A stretch of 21,961 nucleotides of DNA from Stramonita haemastoma (taxonomy: Eukaryota; Mollusca; Gastropoda; Neogastropoda; Muricidae): assembly GCA_030674155.1 (NCBI GenBank), contig JASPKP010000786.1, positions 15,001-36,961 of the forward strand, given 5' to 3'. Below the pieces are notes generated by a model. The model saw only the letters and a list, made by a program, of their open reading frames with translations. It was not told the origin of the DNA and ran no database searches. The position numbers and the translations under genes were made by a program. Each line of letters starts with the position of its first letter. Within the stretch, counting starts at the first letter, position 1. Below are positions 11,737 through 21,903 of the stretch, one piece after another.

Positions 11737-12779
11737 GTGACGCAAACGCCGTTTTCGGGACCTTGCCGCCCGCACTTTCCGCACTTCCAGAGCCCAGGGC
11801 AGCAGGACCCTGTTCTACACTATGCAGACAACTGGACAACCATTTTCGATGTGTGTGGCACTGGAATTGTGGCGACACCACGGCCCGCAAGATGGCAACC
11901 CCGCTTGTACACAGCCAAGTTTGTCGCATAGAAACAGAGTACAGTGTAGGCAAAAATCACCCCCACAACACCATCCAATAATATTTTCATGTAATATCAT
12001 ACACCACAGTAATCTGCCGGGTCCCCTGCACATGCGCGCAAACACAAAAAACCGCACACACAAACACCAGCGAACGCGCGCACGCGCGCATGCATACCCA
12101 CCCTGCCATGAATAAGAGCTAAAGAACTACAAGCATTGTGACGCAAACGCCGTTTTCGGGACCTTGCCGCCCGCAACTTTTCCGCACTTCCAGAGCCCAG
12201 GGCAGCAGGACCCTGTTCTACACTATGCAGACAAACTGGACAACCATTTTCGATGTGTGTGGCACTGGAATTGTGGCGACACCACGGCCCGCAAGATGGC
12301 AACCCCGCTTGTACACAGCCAAGTTTGTCGCATAGAAACAGAGTACAGTGTAGGCAAAAATCACCCCCACAACACCATCCAATAATATTTTCATGTAATA
12401 TCATACACCACAGTAATCTGCCGGGTCCCCTGCACATGCGCGAAACACAAAAAACCGCACACACAAACACCAGCGAACGCGCGCACGCGCGCATGCATAC
12501 CCACCCTGCCATGAATAAGAGCTAAAGAACTACAAGCATTGTGACGCAAACGCCGTTTTCGGGACCTGCCGCCCGCACTTTTCCGCACTTCCAGAGCCCA
12601 GGGCAGCAGGACCCTGTTCTACACTATGCAGACAAACTGGACAACCATTTTCGATGTGTGTGGCACTGGAATTGTGGCGACACCACGGCCCGCAAGATGG
12701 CAACCCGCTGTACAAGCCAAGTTTGTCGCATAGAAACAGAGTACAGTGTAGGCAAAAATCACCCCCACAACACCATCCA

Positions 12780-15700
12780 ATAATAATTTCATATAATATC
12801 ATACACCACAGTAATCTGCGGGTCCCCTCCACACGCGCAAACACAAAAAACCGCACACACAAACACCGAGAACGCGCGCACGCGCGCATGCATACCCACC
12901 CTCCCATGAATAAGAGCTAAAGAACTAAAGCATTGTGACGGAAACGCCGTTTTTGGGACCTTGCCGCCCGCACTTTTCCGCAGTTCCAGAGCCCAGGGCA
13001 GCAGGACCCTATTCTACACTATGCAGACAAACTGGACAACATTTTCGATGTGTGTGGCACTGGAATTGTGGCGACACCACGGCCCGCAGATGGCAACCCC
13101 GCTTGTACAGAGCCAATTTGTCGCATAGAAACAGAGTACAGTGTAGGCAAAAAATCACCCCCACAACACCATCCAATAATAATTTCATATAATATCATAC
13201 ACCACAGTAATCTGCCGGGTCCCCTCCACACGCGCAAACACAAAAACCGCACACACAAACACCAGAGAACGCGCGCACGCGCGCATGCATACCCACCCTC
13301 CCATGAATAAGAGCTAAAGAACTAGAAGCATTGTGACGCAAACGCCGTTTTGGGACCTTGCCGCCCGCACTTTTCCGCAGTTCCAGAGCCCAGGGCAGCA
13401 GACCCTATTCTACACTATGCAGACAAACTGGACAACCATTTTGGATGTGTGATGGCACTGGAATTGTGGCGACACCACGGCCCGCAAGATGGCAACCCCG
13501 CTTGTCACAGCAAATTTGTCGCAATAGAAACAGAGTCAGTGTAGGCAAAAATCACCCCCACAACACCATCCAATAATAATTTCATATGAATATCATACAC
13601 CACAGTAATCTGCCGGGTCCCCTCCACACGCGCAACACACAAAAACCTGCACACACAAACACCAGAGAACGCGCGCACGCGCGCATGCATACCCACCCTC
13701 CCATGAATAAGAGCTAAAGAACTAGAAGCATTGTGACGCAAACGCCGTTTTCGGGACCTTGCCGCCCGCACTTTTCCGCAGTTCCAGAGCCCAGGGCACC
13801 AGACCCTATTCTACACTATGCAGACAAACTGGACAACCATTTTGGATGTGTGTGGCACTGGAATTGTGGCGACACCACGGCCCCCAAGATGGCAACCCCG
13901 CTTGTACGGAGCAAATTGTCGCATAGAAACAGAGTACAGTGTAGGCAAAAAATCACCCCCACAACACCATCCAATAATAATTTCATATAATATCATACAC
14001 CACAGTAATCTGCCGGGTCCCCTCCACACGCGCAACACAAAAAACCGCAAGACAAAACACCAGTAGAACGCGCGCACGCGTCGCATAGCATACCCACCCT
14101 CCCATGAATAAAGCTAAAGAACTAGAAGCATTGTGACGCAAACGCCGTTTTCGGGACCTTGCCAGCCCGCACTTTTCCGCAGTTCCAGAGCCCAGGCAGC
14201 AGGACCCTATTCTACAACTATGCAGACAAACTGGACAACCATTTTGGATTGTGTGGCACTGGAATTGTGGCGACACCACGGCCCGCAAGATGGCAACCCC
14301 GCTTGTACAGAGCAAGTTTGTCACATAGAAACAGAGTACAGTGTAGGCAAAAATCACCCCCACAACACATCCAATAATAATTTCATATAATATCATACAC
14401 AACAGTAATCTGCCGGGTCCCCTCCACACTGCAACAACAAAAAAAACCGGACACACAAACACCAGAGAACGCGCGCACGCGCGCATAGCATACCCACCCT
14501 CCCATGAATAAGAGCTAAAGAACTAGAAGCATTGTGACGCAAACGGCCGTTTTCGGACCTTGCCGCCCGCACTTTTCCGCAGTTCCAGAGCCCAGGAGCA
14601 GCAGGACCCTATTCTACACTATGCAGACAACTGGCCAACCATTTTGGATGTGTGTGGCACTGGAATTGTGGGGACACCACGGCCCGCAAGATGGCAACAC
14701 CCGTTGTACAGAGCCAAGTTTGTGCATAAAAACAGAGTACAGTGTAGGCAAAAATCACCCCCACAACACCATCCAATAATAATTTCATATAATATCATAC
14801 ACCACAGTAATCTGCGGGTCCCCTCCACACGGCAAACACAAAAAAACCGACACACAAACACCAGAGAACGCGCGCACGCGCGCAAGCATACCCACCCTGC
14901 CATGAACTAAGAGCTAAAGAACTACAAGCATTGTGACGCAAAGGCCGTTTTCGGGACCTTGCCGCCCGCACTTTTCCCACTTCCAGAGCCCAAAGCAGCA
15001 GGACCCTATTCTACATATGCAGACAAACTGGCAACCATTTTGGATGTGTGTGGCACTGGAAGTGTGGGACACCACGGCCCGCAAGATGGCAACCCCGTTT
15101 GTACAGAGCCAAGTTTGTCGCATAAAAAAAGAGTACAGTGTAGGCAAAAATCACCCCCACAACACCATCCAATAATAATTTCATATAATATCATACACCA
15201 CAGTAATCTGCGGGTCCCCTCCACACGCACAAACACAAAAAACCGCACACACAAACGCCAGAGAACGCGCTGCACGCGCGCATGTATACCCACCTCCCAT
15301 GAAAAGAGTAAAGAACTAGAAGCATTGTGACGCAAACGCCGTTTTCGGTACCTTCCGCCCGCACTTTTCCGCAGTTCTAGAGCCCAGGGCACCAAGACCC
15401 TATTCTACACTATGCAGACAATGGACATTCATTTTGGATGTGTGTGGCACTACAATTGTGGCGACACCACGTCCCGCAAGATGGCAACCCCGCTTGTACA
15501 GAGCCAAGTTTGTCGCATAGAAACAGAGTACAGTGTAGGCAAAAATCACCCCCACAGCACCATCCAATAAAAATTTCATACAATATCATACACCACAGTA
15601 ATCTGCTGGGTGTCCCTCCACACGCGCAAACACAAAAAACCGCACACACAAACACCAGAGAACGCTTGCACGCGCGCATGCATACCCACCCTGCCATGAA

Positions 15701-16272
15701 TAAGAGCTAAAGAACTACACGCATTGTGACGCAAACGCCGTTTTCGGGACCTTGCCGCCCGCACTTTTCCGCACTTCCAGAGCCCAGGGCAGCAGAACCC
15801 TATTCTACACTATGCAGACAAACTGGACAACCATTTTGGATTTTGTGGCACTGGAATTTTGGCGACACCACGGCCTGCAAGATGGCAACCCGCTTGTACA
15901 GAGCCAAGTTTCTAGCATAGAAACCGAGTACAGTGTAGGCAAAAATCACCCCCACAACACCATCCAAAACTAATTTCATATAATATCATACACCACAGTA
16001 ATCTGCCGGGTCCCCTCCACACGTGCAAATACAAAAAACCGCACACACAATTACCAGAGAACGGGCGCACGCGCGCATACATACCCACCCTCCCATGAAT
16101 AAGAGCTAAAGAACTACAAGCATTGTGACGCAAACGCCGTTTTCGGGACCTTGCCGCCCGCACTTTTCCGCACTTCCAGAAATCAGGGCACGAGGACCCT
16201 ATTCTACACTATGCAGACAAACTGGATAACCATTTTGGATGTGTGTGGCACTGGAATTGTGGTGACACCATG
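12780..16272 (-). repeat. Right-edge subfamily of array A
   Basis: From about 12780 the units switch to a different set of linked states: AATTTCATATAATATC, CCTCCACACGCGC, CCAGAGAACG, CCCTCCCATG, ACTAGAAG, GCAGTTCC, CCCTATTC, TTTGGATG and TACAGAGCC. The switch falls inside the unit starting at 12541, whose first half has core states and second half the new states. Units near 14895-14985, 15690-15780 and 16115-16180 partly return to core states. This mosaic is best explained by unequal exchange or conversion. Divergence rises to the right, and the last unit stops at about 16272. Confidence 0.85.
16125..16272 (-). repeat. Truncated last unit of array A
   Basis: Satellite similarity runs through GGAATTGTGGTGACACCATG and then ends; the following CACGGCTTCTCATAGTG is unrelated. 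The cut lies at the same quasi-palindrome (GTGGCGACACCAC in the consensus) at which the left-edge copy turns round. Confidence 0.75.
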
Positions 16273-17399
16273 CACGGCTTCTCATAGTGTTCTCTTTAGT
16301 TCCCAGCTCAAAATTCATGACATGCAGCTGGCAGGGGTTTGATATAAATAAACGGGCAAAATTAAAGAGGGTGGTAGCAGCTAGTGCTATAGCTGTGTTC
16401 AGCTGTAAATTACCATTGTTTCTTTAACGCATCCTTTTGCACAGTGATTCGTCCAAAAAAAGACAAACAAAGCTTTCTTTACAATTAGCTTTAAACAAGC
16501 TTTCTTTTGACACCAAACTCTATATACTTTCTATTACACTGGTTGATGTGAGAGCAGTCAAAACATGGGTGAAGATGAGCAGGGGAGGGACAGGAAAAAC
16601 ACAGTCACAAAAATCAGTCGTTTTTAACTCTCTCTCTAAAAGAACAGACATTTCTAAACTACAAACAACAAATATAGAGAAGACATTGAACATGTCTGCA
16701 TGCAGAGTAACTGTTTTTCTTTGATGAGATTTTTTTCCTGTGGGCACAGCGAAGCTATAGATGAACACACCGTAGTAGTCTACCACCTGCAGCGTGTGAG
16801 AAGCAGCGCGATACACAGCGTGGGGTGAGAGTCTGGCAGTCATTAGTGTTGCTATCTCACTTCACTGTAAACACTACTGCATGGTCATGGCGATTCAGCA
16901 CGTGCACAGTCCACTGTTTCATCAGCTTTTCCGGTTTCCTTGCTACAGCTGAAGGTTTGTTTACTAACCAGTTCCAGTCCAGCTCATATGGCCCCCCAGC
17001 ACACAGTAGAAAAAACAAATGTCTTGTCAGTGTTGTACACCATCACCAGGCAAAGATAGCTCACAAATGATTGAGGTTTTTGTTTCACTGATGTTTCTGA
17101 TAATGTACAGAAACCACCTCCATCTTCTTTCTGTTCATGTTGGAAAAAATGTTCGTGATCAAAAGCATATCTATCTCCGTGTTGTGAAAAAGAACAAATT
17201 GCACATAGGCCTTCATTTTGACATCAAAGCAAAATATAGACTCAAAGAAAACAACAACAACAACAACACACACAGACATATAATGGAAGACAAAATTTAC
17301 AATACTGCATACACATGGGGACTATATGCAAAAGAAAAACAAACCCACATGAGTGCTTGTTCGTTATAGTCAAAATAGAAGAATAAACGAAAATAACTA
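16273..17399. other. Non-coding spacer between array A and the CA/CG tracts
   Basis: No recognisable gene. Short frames exist on both strands (for example 16437-16724 plus and 16520-16843 minus), but none has a motif, a familiar composition or a neighbour to support it. A TATAAATA (16343-16350) overlapping AATAAA (16347-16352) sits about 75 bp past the end of array A on plus. It could be a poly(A) signal for read-through satellite transcripts, but it may be chance. A short CAA run lies at 17250-17268. Confidence 0.5.
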
Positions 17400-17410
17400 A
17401 ACACACACAC

Positions 17411-17453
<43 letters not shown>

Positions 17454-17541
17454 CACACACACACTCGCGCGCGCGCGTGCCCGCACACACACACGCATGC
17501 ACGCATGCACGCATGCCCGCCCGCGCCCGCGCGCACATACG
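17400..17541. repeat. Compound AC / CG / GCATGC purine-pyrimidine tract
   Basis: A long AC repeat (17400-17464, with AAC interruptions) passes into GCGCGCGCGTGC and then GCATGCAC-type repeats to about 17541. Most of it alternates purine and pyrimidine. It explains the Cys-Val-rich minus-strand frames here, which are not genes. Confidence 0.9.
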
Positions 17542-17790
<249 letters not shown>

Positions 17791-17825
17791 GATATAATTA
17801 TGTACGTATGCATATTCACAATCTA

Positions 17826-19400
17826 TCATTTGCTGGTACTAGGCTTGTCAGAAACTGACAGGACATTCTGCAGTTGAGGGGACACAACGGTCAGCTGTTC
17901 TCGCATGAGGACATGTATTTGTTGTTCCTCATCTCGGATGCTTCGCACGCGTGTTTTCAGTTTATTGACTAAAGCATGCGTCTCTTCTCCACCCTGCTCT
18001 CCAAGAAGTCCCAAACCACACCCCCATCTCTTGATGAAGTCGACACAGTGACACTCTAGTATGTGCTGCTTAGGGGTGATGTTGGTGCTGGGGAAAGTTT
18101 GTCGAAAAAAATGCATGTAGTGTTGGATGTGTTGTTGTATGCTGTGGATGTCTGCCTGTGTGACTGCCTGAGTGTGTGACACTTGTTTGTGAATAGCTGA
18201 AAAGAGATGATTCAGTGTCTGAAATTTTGTTGCAATGTCATCTGCACGCTGATGGAGGTGGTGGTTGTCTGTGACCTGGAATGTTTTCTGCACAACACTC
18301 TGACAGATGCTTTCTGTGACTGAAGGTTGCAGATACTTATGACAATGATTGCCCACAAACGATCTGCCGTGGTATGCTTGCACAGATATCCTGTGAGTTT
18401 TCAGTGCCGTGTCTAGGTTTGAGGTCACAGGTCCTGACAGAAAAGGCAGTAGTTCTGTCTCCATCTTGCTATGTTCGATCCTGTCATACAGATCATCAAT
18501 CTGCTTCTCTTCTGCCTTTTTCTCTTCTGCTAGTGACTCCTGCATGTGCCTGCTTTCTTTTTCCAGTTCTAAAATTTCTGTCAGCCTTGTTTCATGCCTT
18601 CTCTTTTCTCTTTCATCTTTCTCCACAGCATGCAGATTGTTGACAAACTTGGCAAATGTGGTGTTATCCTGCTGGGGGTGTTCTTCTTGTGCTAGTGATG
18701 CAGCTATCTGTTTGTCAAGTGCATGGCATTCCTGTTCTAACAAATCGTGATGTTTCTTGACAATCCCTAGGAGAATGTGTAGGTATGGAGGAGCAACCTG
18801 TGTCAGTTCTACGCTAAAGAGAGGCTTGTGAATAACATTGTTATATGCTTTGGCTTTTTTCTTGTCCTTGCCATGAAGTAGAAAGTGTCTGTTGTCACGT
18901 TTGATGTTTTTGAGTGTTCTGCTTGGAATGCTTGGCTGTTCTGCTGGGTCTTTCTGCATCTGCTGTTTGGATGTTTTGCACCAAAGACAGGGGTGGGCAG
19001 ACTGAGCTCCTGAAATACCATAAATCTTTAACAGGTATTCATAGTCTCCGAAGAAGAAGATGCATACCTGTTTGCCTTTCCACTTCAGTTTCTTCAAGTT
19101 TTCAATTTGCTGCTTGTATGGTAGGAGAACAGTTTTCAGATTTGCATAACTGTCTTTGCAGTTGACAATTGCTATGAGGCAGGTGTTATGCCTTGAGTTT
19201 GGAGCTTTGGTGTTGGCTACTTGCAGCATGAACTTAAAACTGTCTCCACCAAAGTCACCACCAATCTTCACCCAGATTTCATCGGATGGTATCATGTCCC
19301 CATGCCATGTGAGGAGATTTTCTTCTTCGTACTTATCCAGGAGTGAGGACACAAACTGAGGAAGATCAGTGTGACCAACATAGCCAACATTGACAGGCAC
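17826..19400 (-). CDS. Catalytic-core ORF of the transposase-like gene, RAG1/Transib-superfamily-like
   Basis: This is the 524-codon open frame, open from about 19454. Position 19400 is a GTG, so it is a fragment of a longer product, not a natural start. Visible residues: Asp49 in KIGGDFGGDSFK; Asp119 in FFFGDYEYL; Cys138/Cys141 in HPCLWC; GNHCHKYL at 350-357; His446/His451 in HILECH; Glu468 (or Glu472) in GLGLLGEQGGEE. In RAG1, from memory, the second catalytic Asp lies 19 residues before the CxxC zinc pair, the two zinc His are 5 apart, and the catalytic Glu follows about 20 later. Here the values are 19, 5 and 17. GN..(R/H)K(L/Y) also has a counterpart in RAG1 and Transib. Residues about 218-318 are strongly helical and charged (coiled-coil-like). 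The expected role is a DNA cut-and-paste transposase of RNase H fold. C2H2 inserts also occur in other transposase superfamilies (hAT, Kolobok and others), so assignment below DDE transposase is tentative. Confidence 0.6.
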   Translation of the reverse strand: MPVNVGYVGHTDLPQFVSSLLDKYEEENLLTWHGDMIPSDEIWVKIGGDFGGDSFKFMLQVANTKAPNSRHNTCLIAIVNCKDSYANLKTVLLPYKQQIENLKKLKWKGKQVCIFFFGDYEYLLKIYGISGAQSAHPCLWCKTSKQQMQKDPAEQPSIPSRTLKNIKRDNRHFLLHGKDKKKAKAYNNVIHKPLFSVELTQVAPPYLHILLGIVKKHHDLLEQECHALDKQIAASLAQEEHPQQDNTTFAKFVNNLHAVEKDEREKRRHETRLTEILELEKESRHMQESLAEEKKAEEKQIDDLYDRIEHSKMETELLPFLSGPVTSNLDTALKTHRISVQAYHGRSFVGNHCHKYLQPSVTESICQSVVQKTFQVTDNHHLHQRADDIATKFQTLNHLFSAIHKQVSHTQAVTQADIHSIQQHIQHYMHFFRQTFPSTNITPKQHILECHCVDFIKRWGCGLGLLGEQGGEETHALVNKLKTRVRSIRDEEQQIHVLMREQLTVVSPQLQNVLSVSDKPSTSK

Positions 19401-20190
19401 TTCCCTTTTCTCCCCATGGATCTCAGAACTAGAGCTGAGGGTTTTTTGGTCAACCTAATGTCTCCACAGACAACGTCTTTTCGAAACTCCCTCTCTGCAT
19501 GCTCACTCGCTATTGCCACCCCTTTCTTTTTTAGACACTTCCGTAGTTTTCTGAAACTAAACCTACTTGTCCCTAACTGTGCCCTCAGTGCTGATGTCTC
19601 TTCACAAGAGATGGATGGTTTTCTTATTCCTGCCCCCTCTAACACTTTTTGTCTAAGTCTATTAGCTTTTCTCTTCAGTTCACTGCTGTGCTGCTTTATT
19701 GCATCTTCCGTTGTGCCCCTGACAGATCACGCCTGACATTTTCCACTATTTGGGCCCTTTTCTTTCGGAGTGGAGAGGAAGCCAAGAAAGAGGGTTTCCG
19801 TGGCTTGGTCACTTTCTTCAGGATGAGAGGCTGACCTTTTGTCTTGCAGACAACTGTTTTTTTTGTCTTCTGATTGATTCAGTAATATTTTTGTCAGTTT
19901 TGTATGGTACTCTATTTCTTCTTTGGTGAGTGGAGATTTGATTTTGTGTATGGGACGCAGGCCTTGATTATGGGTGGCAGTGGATGTGGCCATGTCTGAG
20001 CATCGCTTTGGAGTGATTGAGTATGTGAAGCTGTATGGGATTTTTCTGGAGTAACAAATTTGATTGGCGATGTTTGCGTGTCACTGAAACGTGGAACTTT
20101 TTCAGGTGTGGATGTTAACAGAGGCAGAAAAGATGTGTCTGTCTCTATGTCATGGATGCTGTCTGCACACTGAGTGACTGTAGCTGTCTG

Positions 20191-20214
20191 CTTTGGTCGG
20201 CCTCTCTTCCGTCT
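20191..20214 (-). other. AT-hook-like motif in the N-terminal part of the transposase-like gene
   Basis: The minus-strand codons read RRKRGRPK. The GRP core flanked by basic residues is the classic minor-groove AT-hook, often found in DNA-binding and transposase proteins. The flanking residues (KPGRTL before, QTATVT after) do not extend it. Confidence 0.55.
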
Positions 20215-20311
20215 GAGAGTCCTGCCAGGTTTTGCCCCAGATGCAAAATGTGAACAAACGCGATACTCAAAGAGAGGGATCAAAAGGAGTCCACAGCTCT
20301 GCTGCAGATTC

Positions 20312-21903
20312 AAACCGCACCTTTTTCTGCAGGGGGGATGGGTATGCATGCGCGCACGCGCGCGCACGCTGGTGTTTGTCAGTGTGTTTGTTTGTGTGCG
20401 GGCATGTCGGGGGCAGCCAGCAGATTGCTGCGGCGCATCATTTGCCTGTGTAGTGTCATATTTTATGTGCGCCCTACTTGTTTTTTGTCGCCTACACTAA
20501 GCAGCTTTCTTTCGCCACAAACAAGCTTTCTCGGCTTTTTGGGGCAGTGGCGTCGCAACAAATTCGGCGCCACTTGCGTTGGAGAGGGTGGGAGGGGGTG
20601 TATGCATGCGGTAGGATCATATCTTGGTGGCCTGGCATCTTTGACAGTGCAAAAGTCGGGGCTTCACGGGTCGGAAAAGGGCTCTTTGGCTTGCATCTTG
20701 GCCCCAAACCGCACCTTTTTCTGCTGAGGGGTGGCTATGCATGCGCGCACGCGCGCGCCCGTTGGTGTTTGTCAGTGTGTTTGTTTGTGTGCGCGCATGT
20801 CGGGGGCAGCCTGCAGATTGCTGCGGCGCATCATTTGCCTGTGTAGTGTCATATTTTATGTGCGCCCTGCTTGTTTTTTGTCGCCTACACTAACCAGCTT
20901 TCTTTCGCCACAAACAAGCTTTCTCGGCTCTTTGGGGCAGTGGCGTCGCCACAAATTCGGCGCCACACGCGTCGGAGAGGGTGGGAGGGGGTGTATGCAT
21001 GCGGTAGGATCATGTCTTGGTGGCCTGGCATCTTTGAACGTGCAAAAGTCGGGGTGACACGGGTCGGAAAATGGCTCTTTGGCTGGCATCTTGGCCCCAA
21101 ACCGCACCTTTTTCTGCAGGGGGGTGGGTATGCATGCGCGCACGCGCACGCGCGCTGGTGTTTTTCAGTGTTTTTTGTTTGTGTGCGCGCATGTCAGGGG
21201 CAGCCTGCAGATTGCTGCAGCGCATCATTTGCCTGTGTAGTGTCATATTTTATGTGCGCCCTGCCTGTTTTTTGTCGCCTACACTAACCAGCTTTCTTTC
21301 GCCACAAACAAGCTTTCTCGGCTCTTTGGGGCAGTGGCGTCGCCACAAATTCGGCGCCACACGCGTCGGAGAGGGTTGGAGGTAGTGTATGCATGCGGTA
21401 GTATCATGTCTTGGTGGCCTGGCATCTTTGACCGTGCAAAAGTCGGGGCGGCACGGGTCGGAAAACGGCTCTTTGGCTCGCATCTTGGCCCCAAAGCGCT
21501 CCTTTTTCTGCAGGGGGGTGGGTATGCATGCGCCCACGCGCGCTCGCTGTTGTTTGTCAGTGTGTTTGTATGTGTGCGTGCATGTCGGGGGCAGCCTGCA
21601 GATTGCTGCGGCGCATCATTTGCCTGTGTAGTGTCATATTTTATGTGCGCCCTGCCTGTTTTTTTTCGCCTACACTAACCAGCTTTCTTTCGCCACAAAC
21701 AAGCTTTCTCGGCTCTTTGGGGCAGTGGCGTCGCCACAAATTCGGCGGTACACGCTTTGGAGAGGGTGGGAGGGGGTGTACGCATGCTTTAGGATAATGT
21801 CTTGGTGGCATGGCAACTTTTTCCCTGCAAAAGTCGAGGTGGCTCGGATCTGAAAACGGCTCTTTGACTGACATCTTGGCTTGAAACCGCACCTTTTTCT
21901 GCT
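20312..21903 (+). repeat. Satellite array B, four full units of about 394 bp plus a partial one
   Basis: Units begin at AAACCGCACCTTTTTCTGC or variants at about 20311, 20705, 21098, 21492 and 21883 (spacings 394, 393, 394 and 391). Differences are mostly substitutions. Each unit has a Z-prone alternating CG/CA run after GGGTATGCATGC (weaker in the unit near 21522), and a second TATGCATGCG or close variant about 260 bp later. It is homologous to array A in inverted orientation. Shared blocks are GGGTGGGTATGCATGCGCGC, CGCTGGTGTTT, GCGCATGT with GCAGATT.CTG, GCCTACACT, GTCGCCACAA.TTC and CGGAAAACGGC. Array B starts at the 5' end of the broken transposase-like gene. The plus and minus frames inside it repeat with the unit and look non-coding. 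Confidence 0.93.

Larger units (their letters stand above)
4250..16272 (-). repeat. Satellite array A, about 30 tandem units of about 401 bp
   Basis: The word GTGACGCAAACGCC and its variants start units at 4588, 4989, 5389, 5790, 6191, 6591, 6987, 7391, 7790, 8187, 8585, 8986, 9386, 9785, 10180, 10571, 10949, 11339, 11737, 12138, 12541, 12935, 13333, 13733, 14133, 14534, 14933, 15327, 15726 and 16125. Typical spacing is 398-401 bp, with a minimum of 378. The strand given is the one that matches array B read on plus. Units from 4588 to about 6590 are almost identical. Both strands of a perfect unit carry open frames longer than 120 codons, but 401 is not a multiple of three, so frames change from unit to unit and indels break them without pattern. 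I see no sign of protein coding. Each unit has a 24-bp alternating purine-pyrimidine run. No hammerhead core (CTGANGA), tRNA-like box pair or CENP-B box was found by eye. Confidence 0.97.
17826..20310 (-). pseudogene. Broken transposase-like gene (RAG1/Transib-like), full extent
   Basis: Several minus-strand frames join into one degraded coding region of about 800 codons. The 5' part, seen from 20310, holds an AT-hook-like RRKRGRPK at 20214-20191. Between about 20050 and 19912 the coding-like frame shifts; the next frame (19993 onwards) reads KSPLTKEEIEYHTKL. That frame meets TGA at 19727-19729 and continues open and coding-like beyond it (SVRGTTEDAIKQHSSELKRK), so a CGA-to-TGA change at a CpG is a likely cause. 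A second shift lies near the T6 run at 19442-19447 (A6 on the coding strand), after which the 524-codon catalytic frame runs to 17826. No intron with GT/AG ends explains these breaks. The start is uncertain: the frame is open into satellite array B. An assembly error in the homopolymer could account for one shift but not for all breaks. Confidence 0.65.

Noticed and set aside
4250..16272. CRISPR array or other prokaryotic repeat
   Set aside because: The whole 401-bp unit is repeated with no short repeat/unique spacer pattern, and the surroundings are eukaryotic.
16437..16843. Short frames on both strands (95 and 107 codons)
   Set aside because: They overlap each other on opposite strands, have no known motif, and have no promoter or neighbour that supports them.
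19442..19447. Programmed -1 ribosomal frameshift at A6C in the transposase gene
   Set aside because: The reading phase (AAA AAA CCC) does not fit the X XXY YYZ slippery layout, and a nonsense codon and another frameshift lie upstream, so decay or sequencing error is simpler.
20338..21797. Repeated plus-strand frames in array B
   Set aside because: They repeat with the 394-bp unit, overlap open minus-strand frames, and are low complexity around the CG/CA run.
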